From: CAVRXZ01 sp963773035
GTDB taxonomy: Bacteria; Acidobacteriota; Vicinamibacteria; Vicinamibacterales; CAVVIG01
DNA: 64,000 nt
Assembly: GCA_963773035.1 (NCBI GenBank)
Contig: CAVYZX010000001.1
Coordinates: 322,399-386,398 of the forward strand
Direction: 5' to 3'
Positions 47,359-57,096 of the stretch are shown here, one piece after another. Positions within the stretch are counted from its first letter, which is position 1; each line of letters opens with the position of its first letter. The translations under genes and the position numbers were made by a program. The notes under the pieces were generated by a model. That model had not been told where the DNA came from and did not search any database. It saw only the letters and a list, made by a program, of their open reading frames with translations.

Positions 47359-49148
47359 TGCGCCCCCTGCCGGTTCGCGCCGGTCCGCGCGTCGCCAACT
47401 TTCTTTTCGTCCGCCTTCTTCTCGTCGGATTTCTTTTCGTCGGACTTCTTGTCTTCGCTCTGGGGTTCGTCGGCCTTCTCGCCGTCGTCGGCCTTCTTGC
47501 CGTCGGCCGTCTTGCTGGCCTCGGCTGCAGGCGGCGGAACCGGCGTGGGATCGTTGGGCCCGAGACCCATCAGCTCGCGGAGGGCCGCGACGACCTGCTC
47601 ACGTGTATCGCGCTTCGGCTGATACGCGTCCGGGTCCTGCATCATCGCTGCTGGATTGCCTCGCCCTGCGTCCGGCGGCTTCTCGGCGAGTTGCAACGGC
47701 GTTAGATTGTCTTTGTTGGTGCCGTCCAGCTTGGCTCCAGCGCCCGCCAGTTCGCGGATGATCGCCACCTGTCGCGCCGTGACCGCTTGATGCAGCGGCG
47801 TCGAGCCATCCGGCGCCTTGGCGTTCGGGTTCGCGCCAGCGGCCAGCAGAACTTTCACGGCTTCCGCGGGCTCGCGACTCGCGGCCTCACGGAACGGCGG
47901 CGGGCCAGGGCGGCTGAATCCAGGACCTGCCGCGAACGGCGCGCCGCGACCGCCGACCATGGCGACCATGATCGGAGTTTTTCCGACATTGCCGTTCCCG
48001 CGGCCGCCGCCACCGCCAGCCTTTTCTTTCTTGACTTCGCTCGGGCTCCATTCGATCTGCGCGCCGTGCGCGAGCATCAACTTCAACGCTTCGACGTCGG
48101 AGGCGATGGCGGCGCGATAGAACGGCGAGGCGTTGATCTCATCGCCGCAACAGAGAGTCGTGGAGTGCAACTGGCCGACGAATGCCTTGTTTGGATCCGC
48201 TCCCTTGTCCAGAAGCTTCTTGACGAGATCGAGCGCGGTCATCTTGTTGTGATGTTCCGCGCGCAGTCTCGAGCCGTCCCGGGCGCGCATGTCGGTGGTT
48301 GCGTCGTGCATGTCAACGGCGAAGTACAACGAACCGTCGTTGGGGTCCGCTCCCAGGTCGAGCAGCGTGCTTGCCAGATCGAGCCGGTCGTTGACGATGG
48401 CGATCGCCATGGCCGAGGCATTGTCGCCGTTCGTGAGCTTGACGTCCGCTCCGCCCTTGATGAGTGCTTTCGCAACCGGCTCGTGACCGTTGCGCACGGC
48501 GAACATCAACGCCGTGAAGCCGCCGGTCGCGTGATCGGCGTGCTTCCGCTCGTCGATCGTCGTGACATGAGCCTTGCGATTTGGATCCGCGCCCGCTGCG
48601 AGCAATGCGTCGACCACGTCGAGATGACCTTCGCTCGACGCCCACATCAGAGCTGTTTGCTGTTGATACGAATCGGCGGCGTTCACGATGGCGCCTGCGT
48701 CGAGCAGCGACTTCACCGCGTCCAGGCTGCCGGTCCGCGACGCCGCCATGAGCGGCGTTTGGCCTTCAGGATGCGTGACCGCGACATCGGCCCCCGCTTT
48801 CAGGAGCGCGGCTACCATCGGCGCGTCTCCTGTACGGCTGGCTTGAAGAAGCGGCGTGATGCCGTAGTGATTCGGCGTGTTGACGGCTGCGCCAGCAGCA
48901 ATCAACGCCTTTGCCATCTCGATGTTGGAATGGTAGGTGGCCCAGAGAATCGCTGTCGATCCGTCGCGCGCGTACTCGTTGACGTTCACGCGCTTGGCCA
49001 ACTGGGCGCGCACCCCCGCCACATCATTATCTTTGGCGGACGTTACAAGCGGGCCATCGCCCGCAGCCTGCCCACGGAAGGACGGAAAGACGAACAGAAG
49101 GAAGAGCACCGACGCCAGCAGCCATCTGGGGATCCGTTGGGTGCGCAT
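47355..49148 (-). CDS. Exported ankyrin-repeat protein with Lys/Glu-rich tail
   Basis: 597 aa from ATG 49148 (GAGG upstream; a TTG at 49166 is less likely). Signal peptide RWLLASVLFLLFVFPSFRGQA. About eleven ankyrin repeats fill residues 30-510, for example GITPLLQASRTGDAPMVAAL and QTALMWASSEGHLDVVDALL, with a Gly-rich insert near 390-420. The last 50 residues are a charged Asp/Glu/Lys repeat (KKSDEKKSDEKKADEKK). Ankyrin arrays bind proteins; the translational overlap with the DUF1592 gene suggests a periplasmic scaffold or accessory for that protein (inference). Confidence 0.88.
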   Translation of the reverse strand: MRTQRIPRWLLASVLFLLFVFPSFRGQAAGDGPLVTSAKDNDVAGVRAQLAKRVNVNEYARDGSTAILWATYHSNIEMAKALIAAGAAVNTPNHYGITPLLQASRTGDAPMVAALLKAGADVAVTHPEGQTPLMAASRTGSLDAVKSLLDAGAIVNAADSYQQQTALMWASSEGHLDVVDALLAAGADPNRKAHVTTIDERKHADHATGGFTALMFAVRNGHEPVAKALIKGGADVKLTNGDNASAMAIAIVNDRLDLASTLLDLGADPNDGSLYFAVDMHDATTDMRARDGSRLRAEHHNKMTALDLVKKLLDKGADPNKAFVGQLHSTTLCCGDEINASPFYRAAIASDVEALKLMLAHGAQIEWSPSEVKKEKAGGGGGRGNGNVGKTPIMVAMVGGRGAPFAAGPGFSRPGPPPFREAASREPAEAVKVLLAAGANPNAKAPDGSTPLHQAVTARQVAIIRELAGAGAKLDGTNKDNLTPLQLAEKPPDAGRGNPAAMMQDPDAYQPKRDTREQVVAALRELMGLGPNDPTPVPPPAAEASKTADGKKADDGEKADEPQSEDKKSDEKKSDEKKADEKKVGDARTGANRQGAQ

Positions 49149-49333
49149 CTTGGCCCACCTCTTCAAAGAATAGCGATCAAATAACGAAGGAGAACACGAC
49201 GTAAATCACGCCTCAAGATACACATCAACCGCGTCGCGAGACGGTCGCAAGGCGATATGTTACACGTACTAATCGCCCGTCGGTAATACCGGTTTTCTGG
49301 GAGACTATGCCAAAAATGATGGGTTTGACCGCG

Positions 49334-50134
49334 CTACGGACATGTCTCCGCCACACGGCTTACAGTTGTGACATTGATCCCGTCCGCGCCTCCCGCTCCC
49401 ATGAGGATTCCGGTCACCGACAGCCGCTGTCCGACGAACGAATCGAGCCTCGTCAGGACGAACTTGAGCGTCGCCGTTCGAGTGCCGAGGGGACGGCTCG
49501 CATCGGCCGGCCCGACCCCGGCTCGCTCGATCCGCTCGGGTGTCGTGGCGCTCGTCAGTACCCAATCGCTTCCGCTTTTCGACAGACAGCCGACCACTCT
49601 GACGAGCGTGTTCGACGGCAGCTCGCCGGGACCCTCCTTCGGAATGATTTGGACGTCGGCCACGGTTTCCGGCCCGAGGTCCGTGGTCCCGGCTGGGAAC
49701 CCATTCGACTTGAGAATCAGCGCCACGAGGTCGTTGTAGGTTGCGGCGGCCAGGGAGCCGCCGTTTCCGTTCGGCATGCTGGTTTTGACATATGTCAGCA
49801 AGTCGCCGACGGTTTTCTGGGTGAAGCCTTCCCAGAACTTGGGGCCGGCAAGTGGTTTGTTGTTGCTCTCCTGAGACGTCAGCGTGTGGCAGTTCGCACA
49901 GCTCTGGCCGAAGACCTGTGTCGCTCGTTCGGCCTGAGCATCGGTGTAGACGCCATCCCAGACGGTGCGACCCGGCGGCTTGGCTTGCCCAGCCATCAGT
50001 GCGTTTCCCGCTGATAGCAGAAAGAAAGTCACGGCGCAGAGAAGAACAGGTTGTAAACCCGCTCCAGACCAATGTGGGACGAATCTCTCCGATCGAGAGT
50101 CTAATGAGCGAGATGTGCGCTGGGCGTCGTGCAT
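49334..50134 (-). CDS. Exported c-type cytochrome domain protein
   Basis: 266 aa from ATG 50134, with GGAGG ten bases upstream; an upstream frame lacks an RBS. Signal-type helix VLLCAVTFFLLSAGNALMAGQ. Cytochrome c domain with CANCHTLT, distal Met probably in TSMPNGNGG; the order matches small c-type domains used in alcohol or sugar dehydrogenase chains. The C-terminal 110 residues form a beta-rich domain (VRVVGCLSKSGSDWVLTSAT) met in acidobacterial proteins. It precedes the ankyrin gene on the same strand by about 185 bp, so may share regulation. Confidence 0.82.
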   Translation of the reverse strand: MHDAQRTSRSLDSRSERFVPHWSGAGLQPVLLCAVTFFLLSAGNALMAGQAKPPGRTVWDGVYTDAQAERATQVFGQSCANCHTLTSQESNNKPLAGPKFWEGFTQKTVGDLLTYVKTSMPNGNGGSLAAATYNDLVALILKSNGFPAGTTDLGPETVADVQIIPKEGPGELPSNTLVRVVGCLSKSGSDWVLTSATTPERIERAGVGPADASRPLGTRTATLKFVLTRLDSFVGQRLSVTGILMGAGGADGINVTTVSRVAETCP

Positions 50135-50269
50135 GTCGGGCTGCCTCCCTGGTAGACAGTGTCGGCAACGTTCAGCAACGCGAAGCCGCACGCGGCGTCG
50201 ATTTTCAGCGCGTATTGTAGTCAAATTGTTTACGCAACGCAGGCATTACTATTCAATTCAGAGGTGGTG

Positions 50270-51205
50270 ATGAAGAGCGCGATTTCGATCGTGATTGGCG
50301 TCGTCGCCATTTGGTCCGTTTCCGCGGCCGCGCAATGGCCCAGGCATCAGACCCCGGGCGTCCCCCGCGATGCGCAGGGCCGCGTGATCATGAACGCGCC
50401 GGCACCGAAGACCGCGGACGGGAAGCCAGACCTCTCCGGAAATTGGGTAAGAGGCGACCGCGACCCATTACCGTCCGAGCTTGCGGGAATCGTTGGTAAT
50501 CGCGAGGAGCAGGGCGGGCGCGGAGGCCGCGGGTCGCTCCCTCCAGGCATCGCCGTGGAGCCGGCGACGGCGCCGTTTCCACCCGATCCGAATTCGCCGC
50601 CTCTTGCCACCTTCTTCGAGCTCGGCGCCAATATTCCCGGCGGCTTGCCGTACACGCCGTGGGCAGCGGACCTGAAAAAGAAGCGGATGGCCACGGACGA
50701 CAAAGACAATCCGGACGCCAACTGCATGCCGATGGGCTTCACCCAGTTTCACATGCAGCCGCAGCCCCGGAAGATCATTCAAACGCCCAACCTGATCGTC
50801 ATCTTGTACGAGGCCAACTACGGCATTCGATTTATCTACACCGACGGTCGCAAGCTGCCGCCGCAAGGCGAGCCGCAACCCTGGTGGTATGGCTATTCGG
50901 TGGGCCGCTGGGAAGGCGACACACTCGTCGTCGACTCCAACAACCTGCGCGGCGCAGAGGAAACCGAGTTCGACGGGTGGTTGGACGTGCGGGGCAGTCC
51001 GTACAGCGGCCAGGCAAAGTTCACCGAGCGCTTCCGCCGTCCCCTTTTCGGCAAGCTCGAGATCGACGTGACTGTCGAGGACGCCAAGGCGTACACGAAG
51101 CCGTTCACAGTCCGGATCAATCATCGCGTGACGGTGGACGATGAGCCGATCGAGTTCGTCTGCAACGAGAATCAGCAGTTCCGGCGAAAGATCAAGATCG
51201 ACTGA
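50270..51205 (+). CDS. Secreted PDLxGxW-family protein, copy 1 of a tandem pair
   Basis: 311 aa from ATG 50270 (GAGGTGGTG just upstream). Signal peptide 1-22 (ISIVIGVVAIWSVSAAAQ). Mature start WPRHQTPGVPR, then TADGKPDLSGNW. Later NCMPMGFTQFHMQPQPRKIIQTP, YSVGRWEGDTLVVDSNNL and TERFRRPLFGKLEIDVTVEDAKAYTKPF. It is close along its length to the next gene, with an extra Gly-rich insert near residue 85. Function unknown; periplasmic beta protein expected. Confidence 0.8.
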   Translation: MKSAISIVIGVVAIWSVSAAAQWPRHQTPGVPRDAQGRVIMNAPAPKTADGKPDLSGNWVRGDRDPLPSELAGIVGNREEQGGRGGRGSLPPGIAVEPATAPFPPDPNSPPLATFFELGANIPGGLPYTPWAADLKKKRMATDDKDNPDANCMPMGFTQFHMQPQPRKIIQTPNLIVILYEANYGIRFIYTDGRKLPPQGEPQPWWYGYSVGRWEGDTLVVDSNNLRGAEETEFDGWLDVRGSPYSGQAKFTERFRRPLFGKLEIDVTVEDAKAYTKPFTVRINHRVTVDDEPIEFVCNENQQFRRKIKID

Positions 51206-51351
51206 TCTCAGCTTGCTTAAAGGCTTCACTCTCCAGCTGCGTTAATTTTTCGCTTCCCGTGTGTCTCCGTTGGGGCACGGCCGCTGTATGTGTGGTCAAG
51301 GCCACGACTTGCCACCCGTGCAGTCTCAATCGACACGTGTATTGAAACTGA

Positions 51352-52278
51352 ATGTATCGCATGGTAAAAGAAAACGCGTTGAACTTGAAATTGACCAGAT
51401 CGCTCATCGCTGCTGCCGTACTCGTATTGATGGGCACTCTGTCGGTCCCATTGATGGCTCAGTGGCCACGCTATCAGGCTCCGGGCGTTCCAAAGACTGC
51501 CGATGGAAAACCGGATCTGAATGCTCCTGCGCCACGAACAGCAGACGGCAAGCCGGATCTGTCTGGCGTGTGGGAAACGGCTCCGTGTACAGGTTGCGCG
51601 CCGCCGACCATCGATGGACTGAGCCCGCCACCAGCGCAAGGTCGTGGCGCAGGAGCCGTAGCAGGATCATCGACGCCTGCGCCGCCGCCTGGGAGGTTCG
51701 TGTTCGGAAACGTCGGCGCGCAGGTCGACGGCGGGGCGCCGTATCAGCCGTGGGCGGCCGAGCTCGTGAAGAAGCGAATGGCGGACAACAGCAAAGACAA
51801 CCCCGATGCGCACTGTCTGCCGATGGGCATCATGCAGCTCACCTCGCACCCGTATCCGAAGAAAATCATCCAGACGCCTGCCGAGGTCATCGTGATCTAT
51901 GAAGGATCCGGCACGACCGTTCGGGAGTTGCTCCTCGACGGCCGTCCGCTTCCAGGCCCCGATGTCGAGCCATGGTGGCACGGCTATTCGACCGGCCGAT
52001 GGGAAGGGGACACACTCGTCGTCGAGACGAGCGGCTTCATGGACGACGGGTGGCTGGACGTCCGCGGAAGCCCGTTAACCAGTGCAGGGAAGCTGACCGA
52101 GCGGTTCCGTCGAGTGAGCTACGGCTACCTGGAGATCGCCGTCACGATCGACGATTCGAAAGCCTATACGAAGCCGTTTACGGCAACGGTCTACAACCGC
52201 CTGATGCCCGACACGCAGTTGTCCGAGTTCGTCTGCATCGAGAAGGACGCCAAGCACTACGTAGGCGCAGACAAGTAG
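51352..52278 (+). CDS. Secreted PDLxGxW-family protein, copy 2 of a tandem pair
   Basis: 308 aa. Signal peptide LIAAAVLVLMGTLSVPLMAQ, then WPRYQAPGVPKTADGKPDL; the TADGKPDL segment is repeated (KTADGKPDLNAPAPRTADGKPDLSGVW). CLPMGIMQLTSHPYPKKIIQTP, YSTGRWEGDTLVVETSG and TERFRRVSYGYLEIAVTIDDSKAYTKPF align with copy 1. ATG 51352 and ATG 51361 are both possible. Tandem duplication followed by divergence is clear; role unknown. A TonB receptor gene follows. Confidence 0.8.
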   Translation: MYRMVKENALNLKLTRSLIAAAVLVLMGTLSVPLMAQWPRYQAPGVPKTADGKPDLNAPAPRTADGKPDLSGVWETAPCTGCAPPTIDGLSPPPAQGRGAGAVAGSSTPAPPPGRFVFGNVGAQVDGGAPYQPWAAELVKKRMADNSKDNPDAHCLPMGIMQLTSHPYPKKIIQTPAEVIVIYEGSGTTVRELLLDGRPLPGPDVEPWWHGYSTGRWEGDTLVVETSGFMDDGWLDVRGSPLTSAGKLTERFRRVSYGYLEIAVTIDDSKAYTKPFTATVYNRLMPDTQLSEFVCIEKDAKHYVGADK

Positions 52279-52420
52279 CAATCCTCACGTCGCACCATGA
52301 TGCCGAGCCGGAGCCCATTCACTGAATCCACCTTTTTGAATCATCTGTCATAGAATTGCCTCGATTCTGACGATGATTATTGACACTTAACACCAACCTG
52401 CCTAACCATTTCTCTTGGCT

Positions 52421-52449
52421 TTGACAGGATCGATCTGCCCAGCTGTAAG
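52421..52449 (+). promoter_or_regulatory. Likely sigma-70 promoter of the second TonB receptor
   Basis: TTGACA (52421-52426), a 17-bp spacer and TGTAAG (52444-52449). It lies about 78 bp before ATG 52527, which itself has GAGAGGAGTGG as RBS. A second TTGACA at 52380-52385 with TAACCA 17 bp on is an alternative. Confidence 0.5.
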
Positions 52450-52526
52450 AGAGACACTTTGATGGCGCGGCCATGACAATTGACAGGCGCCGATCGACCC
52501 CACGCACGAATGAGAGGAGTGGAAAA

Positions 52527-55500
52527 ATGCGTCGATTGTTGAAACATCTCGTTCTGTTGACAGCTCTGTTGTTGCCGTCCACCGCGCTCGCGCAGGTGAC
52601 TCTCGCCGGCGTCGTCAAAGACGCGTCCGGCGCCGTGCTGCCGGGCGTCACCGTCGAAGCCGTCGAGCCCCGTGCTGATTGAAAAGACCCGGACGGCGAT
52701 CACCGATGCCACCGGGCAGTACCGCATCGAGAGCCTGCAGCCGGGCACCGTACAGCGTGACATTCACGCTGACGGGGTTCTCCGTCGTGAAGCGCGATGG
52801 CGTGATCGTGTCGGGCACCGGCGTGATCAAGATCGACGCGGACATGAAGGTCGGCGGGGTCGCGGAGACGATTACCGTCACCGGTGCGTCGCCGATCGTC
52901 GACGTGCAGGGCACGACGCGCACGGTCACGCTCGACAACGAGATGATGCGGAATCTGCCGGCAGTTCGCAGCTACAGCTATCTGCTCACAACGGTGCCTG
53001 GCCTGCAGACGAACATCACGGACGTCAACACCGGTCCTGTGTTCGCAATCTTTCCCGTGCACGGCGGCCGCGGCGTGGAGTCGCGCCTCACGGTTGAAGG
53101 CTTGAACATCAGCAATCCGCCGGGTGGCAACCAGCCGCCGAACTACACCGCCGACATCGGCAATTCAACGGAAGTCACGGTGATGACGGCCGGCGGCCTC
53201 GGTGAGTTCGAGACCGCGGGCGTGCAGATGAACATCGTGCCGAAACAGGGCGGAAACACCCTGAGCGGCCTGATCGCGAGTTCCGGCTTCTCGAAAGGCA
53301 TGCAGTCGGACAATTACACCGCCGAGTTGCAGGCGCGCGGTGCGGGGGCGCCGAACCCCACGTACCACGTGTACGACTTCAATGCGGCGGTTGGCGGACC
53401 CATCAAGAAGGACAGGCTCTGGTACTACATGAGCGTCCGCCAACAGGGATCGCGCCGGAACATCCTGAACGTCTACTACAACCAGAGCGCGGGCGACCCG
53501 ACGAAGTGGAATTACGCGCCGGATTTCGACAAGCCCGCTTACTATGACCGGCAGTGGGAAAACTACACACCACGCTTCACGTGGCAGGCGTCCGCAAAAG
53601 AACAAGTTCACGTTTTCGTGGGATGAACAGCCCGTGTGCCGGACGTGCACAGGCACGGCGTCGTTCAGCGGCTCGCCGTCGTCGACGACGGCTCCGGAAG
53701 CGGACGGCCACGGCGAGTTCAGCCCACAGCGCGTCCAGACCGCGCGTTGGACGAATCCCTTGACGAGCCGGCTGCTCCTCGAAGCCGGTCTCGGCAACAC
53801 GTATTACCAGTGGGGCGACCGCGAGCTCGATCCGAATCCGACCCGGGACCTGATTCGCGTGACAGAAAACCAGGCGGTGATTAACCCGCAGGGTACAGTC
53901 GGGTTGATGATGTACCGCTCGCAGAACTGGCTCATCAACAAGACCGATGGCGCCAACTGGTTCTTCAACGCCTCGTATGTCACCGGATCGCACAGCATGA
54001 AGTTCGGGTACCAGGGCAACTGGTGGCGCGACGATCGCGAATTGCATGTGAATACGCAGAACTTGTTGTACACCTTCACGCGTGGCGTTCCGAGTTCACT
54101 CACCGAGTACGCGAATCCCTACTTCAACAACGCGCGCGCGGCGATGATGTCGTTCTTCGCGCAGGATTCGTGGACGGTGAAGCGCCTCACGCTGCAGGGT
54201 GGGGTGCGCTACGATCGTCCCTGGAGCTGGTTCCCGGCCGTCGACCAGCCGAAGAGCACCTTTTTCCCCGGCGTCCACTTCGACAGGGCGGACGGCGTGA
54301 CTGGTTACAACGACATCACACCGCGCATGGGCGCCGCGTATGACGTCTTCGGCAATGGCAAGACGTCGCTGAAGGTCAGTCTGGGCAAATATCTGCAGGG
54401 CGCCAGCGTCGGCAATCTGGTAACGAGCGCGAATCCGTCGCTCCGCATTCCGGGCGGCAGTGCTGCGGTGTTCGGTAACCCAAATGTGACCCGCACGTGG
54501 ACCGACGCCAACGGCGACTACGTGCCCAATTGCGATCTGACGAATCCGCTCGCCCAGAACCTGGTGGGTGTGACGCCGATCGACGCGACGAAGGACTCGT
54601 GCGGTCAGATCAACAACCTGCTGTTCGGATCGAACCAGTTCGTCGGTGCGAATTTCGACCCGGGCTTGCTCAGCGGGTGGGGCGTGCGTCCGTCGGACTG
54701 GGGGTTGGGCGTGTCGGTCCAGCAGCAGATCTTCCCGCGTGCGTCGGTGGAGGTCGGCTACTACCGCCGGTCGTTCACGCAGTTCACGACGGGCGGCACC
54801 GTGACCGACAATCTCAACGTCGGACCGAACGATCTGACCCCGTACTTCCTGAACGTGCCGAGCGACCCGCGCCTGCCGGGCGGTGGCAACTACCAGGTGG
54901 GACCGCTGTATAACCTCACCCCGGCGGCGTTTGCGCGTCCGCAGGATCTGCTGCTCAAGTCGACGAAGGATGTCGGCGACGATACGCGCGTGTTCAACGG
55001 CGTGGACGTGACGTTCAACGTGCGCAGCCGTGAAGGGCTTCAACTTCTCAGGCGGCACCAGCACGGGCAAGGTCGTCAACGACTGGTGCGCGGTTCGGGC
55101 GGCGGTTCCGGAGAACACAGTTTTCGGTGTGAGCTGGACGCTCAATCCGTACTGCCACGTCGAGTCGCCCTTCCAGACGTCGTTCAACGGTCAGGCCTCG
55201 TACATCATCCCGAAAATCGACGTGCTGATCAGCGGTGTCTATCGCGACCGCCCCATCCTCAACGGGACCCCGAACAATGCCAGCACCGACCAGCTCGCCG
55301 GTTCGCTCCCCGCGAACTTGACGTTCTTTGCGACGGATGCGTTCGGGACCAAGCGGTCGCGCAGCAGATCGGTCGCCCGATGACCGGCGGTCCATTCATA
55401 AACTTGAACCTGATCACTCCAGGCACGTTGTACGGCGGGGCCCCGGGGTTCGCCGACCGCAATCGACAGATTGACCTGAGCCTCAAGAAGATCATCCGCC

Positions 55501-55667
55501 TTGGTAGACAGCGCCTCACAGCGGGGCTCGACATCTACAACCTGGCGAACAGCAACACGGTTCTCTTCTACAACACGACGTACGTTGCAAATGTCCCCGG
55601 CTGGCAGACGCCGTTGGCGTACATGAACCCGCGAGTCTTCCGTCTCGCCGCCGAGTTCGCGTTCTAG
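52527..55667 (+). pseudogene. TonB-dependent receptor with carboxypeptidase-regulatory domain, split by about five frameshifts
   Basis: Begins MRRLLKHLVLLTALLLPSTALAQ (signal peptide) and VTLAGVVKDASGAVLPGVTVE. The frame changes at about 52670, 52745, 53605, 55035 and 55370. Reading across them gives a full Oar-like receptor: regulatory domain (TRTAITDATGQYRIESLQPG, TFTLTGFSVVKRDGV), plug (GGVAETITVTGASPIVDVQG), barrel (SFDITP-like NDITPRMGAAYDVFGNGKTS) and C-terminal AYMNPRVFRLAAEFAF. Total span suits about 1040 aa. Protein conservation on both sides of each break is good, so breaks are recent or artefactual; some residues near 55360 may be missing. Confidence 0.85.
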
Positions 55668-55678
55668 TCGTTCCGCAT

Positions 55679-55706
55679 GGAGGGCCCGCCGCGCGGCGGG
55701 TCCTCC
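55679..55706 (+). terminator. Strong GC hairpin after the TonB receptor
   Basis: GGAGGGCCCGCCG pairs with CGGCGGGTCCTCC around a tiny loop, with one G-T pair. It begins 12 bp after the receptor stop. Only a weak T-rich tail follows (ACGTTTCAGC), so termination efficiency is uncertain, but position and stem support it. Confidence 0.7.
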
Positions 55707-55852
55707 ACGTTTCAGCTCTTCCCTTTGCGCAAGATTCAGTCGAAGACCTGTCGTCCGGTCCACGCCCTCTGATGAGAACGGGAGACTGTGGCGCAAATTC
55801 CGACCGGTATCGGATTAGAATGCAGCGGACTGGAACCACGTGGGAGAGCGTG

Positions 55853-56953
55853 ATGGTTGGCCTGACCAGTGTCCTCGCCGTTGCCGTTGTGCTTGCTCAG
55901 GCGCCTGGTTCGACGCAGGCAGTACGCGTTGGTGGACGCGTCGTCGCGGCTGATAATGGCGCGCCGCTTCCAGACGCGCGGGTAACCTTGGTCCGCTTTG
56001 GCGGGGCACGTGGCCCTCGACCCGCCGTGCCCCCTCCCGGCCCTCCTCCGCAGGTCATCACGGATCAGGATGGCCGGTTCGTGTTCGAAGGTGTCGCGCC
56101 CGGCACATACACATTCGACGCGCAGCGCTCGGGGTACGCGCCGCTGCTAGGCGCTGCCGTCGGCCCGCCGCAGACGATTCAACTCGCTCCTGGTCAATCG
56201 ATCGACAGCGTAGAGCTTCGCCTGCAGAAGGGGGCGGTCATCGCGGGCCGAGTGTTCGGTCCGTCCGGAGAACCACTCGCTGACGCGCGGGTCGTCGCCA
56301 TGCGCCGCGTACAGACGGGGCGAGGGCCTTCGAGATTCATGACAGCCGCGAGACAAGGCCTCCAGCAGACGAACGATCTGGGTGAGTTCCGCATTGCCGG
56401 CCTGGCTGCCGGCGAATACTTCGTTGCGGCGTCCCGCGGGCCGCAGCTTGCTCTCCCCATAGGCGGCGTGGTCTCGTCGACGCGACAAGGTGCCCGGACA
56501 ACGATCGCGACGACGTACTATCCCGGCACAACTGATCAGAATAGTGCGGCGCCGATCGCGGTCGGCGCTGGAGCGGAAGTAGGCAACATCACGTTCACGG
56601 TGCAATCCGTGCCCGCGCACAACGTGAGCGGCGTTGTCGTCGACGAGAATGGCGCGCCGCTGGCAGGTGCGATGGTGACGCTGATGGGCGATCCGCGCAC
56701 CGGCGTGCCGATCGGTCCGGCCGGTAGTGCGCGAACGGCGGCCGACGGAAGCTTTTCGATCGGCGACGTGCCAGCGGGAAGCTATCGCCTGAACGCGTCA
56801 GTTCCCGTTGTGTGGAGCAACTCCGGATCAGCTGGCGGGATTGGTTCGTCCTCGTCAGTGGTCAGGCCGGGCCCGTCGCAGCAAACCGAGGTCGTGGTGA
56901 CCGACGCGGACGTCAGCGGGTTCCAGGTAGTTGCATACCAGCCGCGCCAGTAA
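55853..56953 (+). CDS. Exported protein with repeated carboxypeptidase-regulatory domains
   Basis: 366 aa from ATG 55853 (GGAG nine bases upstream). Signal peptide LTSVLAVAVVLAQAPGSTQA. Three Ig-like regulatory units: about 25-115 (RVGGRVVAADNGAPLPDARV), 125-220 (GAVIAGRVFGPSGEPLADARV, GEFRIAGLAAGEYFV) and 260-350 (HNVSGVVVDENGAPLAGAMV, GSFSIGDVPAGSYRL). No catalytic domain is present. Such stand-alone modules are common beside TonB receptors in Acidobacteriota and may help ligand binding at the surface (inference). Confidence 0.82.
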   Translation: MVGLTSVLAVAVVLAQAPGSTQAVRVGGRVVAADNGAPLPDARVTLVRFGGARGPRPAVPPPGPPPQVITDQDGRFVFEGVAPGTYTFDAQRSGYAPLLGAAVGPPQTIQLAPGQSIDSVELRLQKGAVIAGRVFGPSGEPLADARVVAMRRVQTGRGPSRFMTAARQGLQQTNDLGEFRIAGLAAGEYFVAASRGPQLALPIGGVVSSTRQGARTTIATTYYPGTTDQNSAAPIAVGAGAEVGNITFTVQSVPAHNVSGVVVDENGAPLAGAMVTLMGDPRTGVPIGPAGSARTAADGSFSIGDVPAGSYRLNASVPVVWSNSGSAGGIGSSSSVVRPGPSQQTEVVVTDADVSGFQVVAYQPRQ

Positions 56954-57096
56954 AAGTCGGCCCGCACCTGATAAAGAGCCACTCGAGCGAAAGTCTTCTT
57001 AGCCCTTCCTCGTTTGATTAGAATCCAGCAAAGGTTGTTTCGCAGCGTTGTACGTGGAATTCAGATCACTCCACAAGGGCAGAAGGAGAGGATGAC

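Noticed and set aside
43492..49184. Long open frames on the plus strand (43492-44718, 45886-46839, 47787-49184)
   Set aside because: They lie antisense to DUF1552, DUF1592 and ankyrin genes with clear domains. They are Arg/Asp/Val-rich, as expected for the opposite strand of high-GC genes, and show no motif or RBS.
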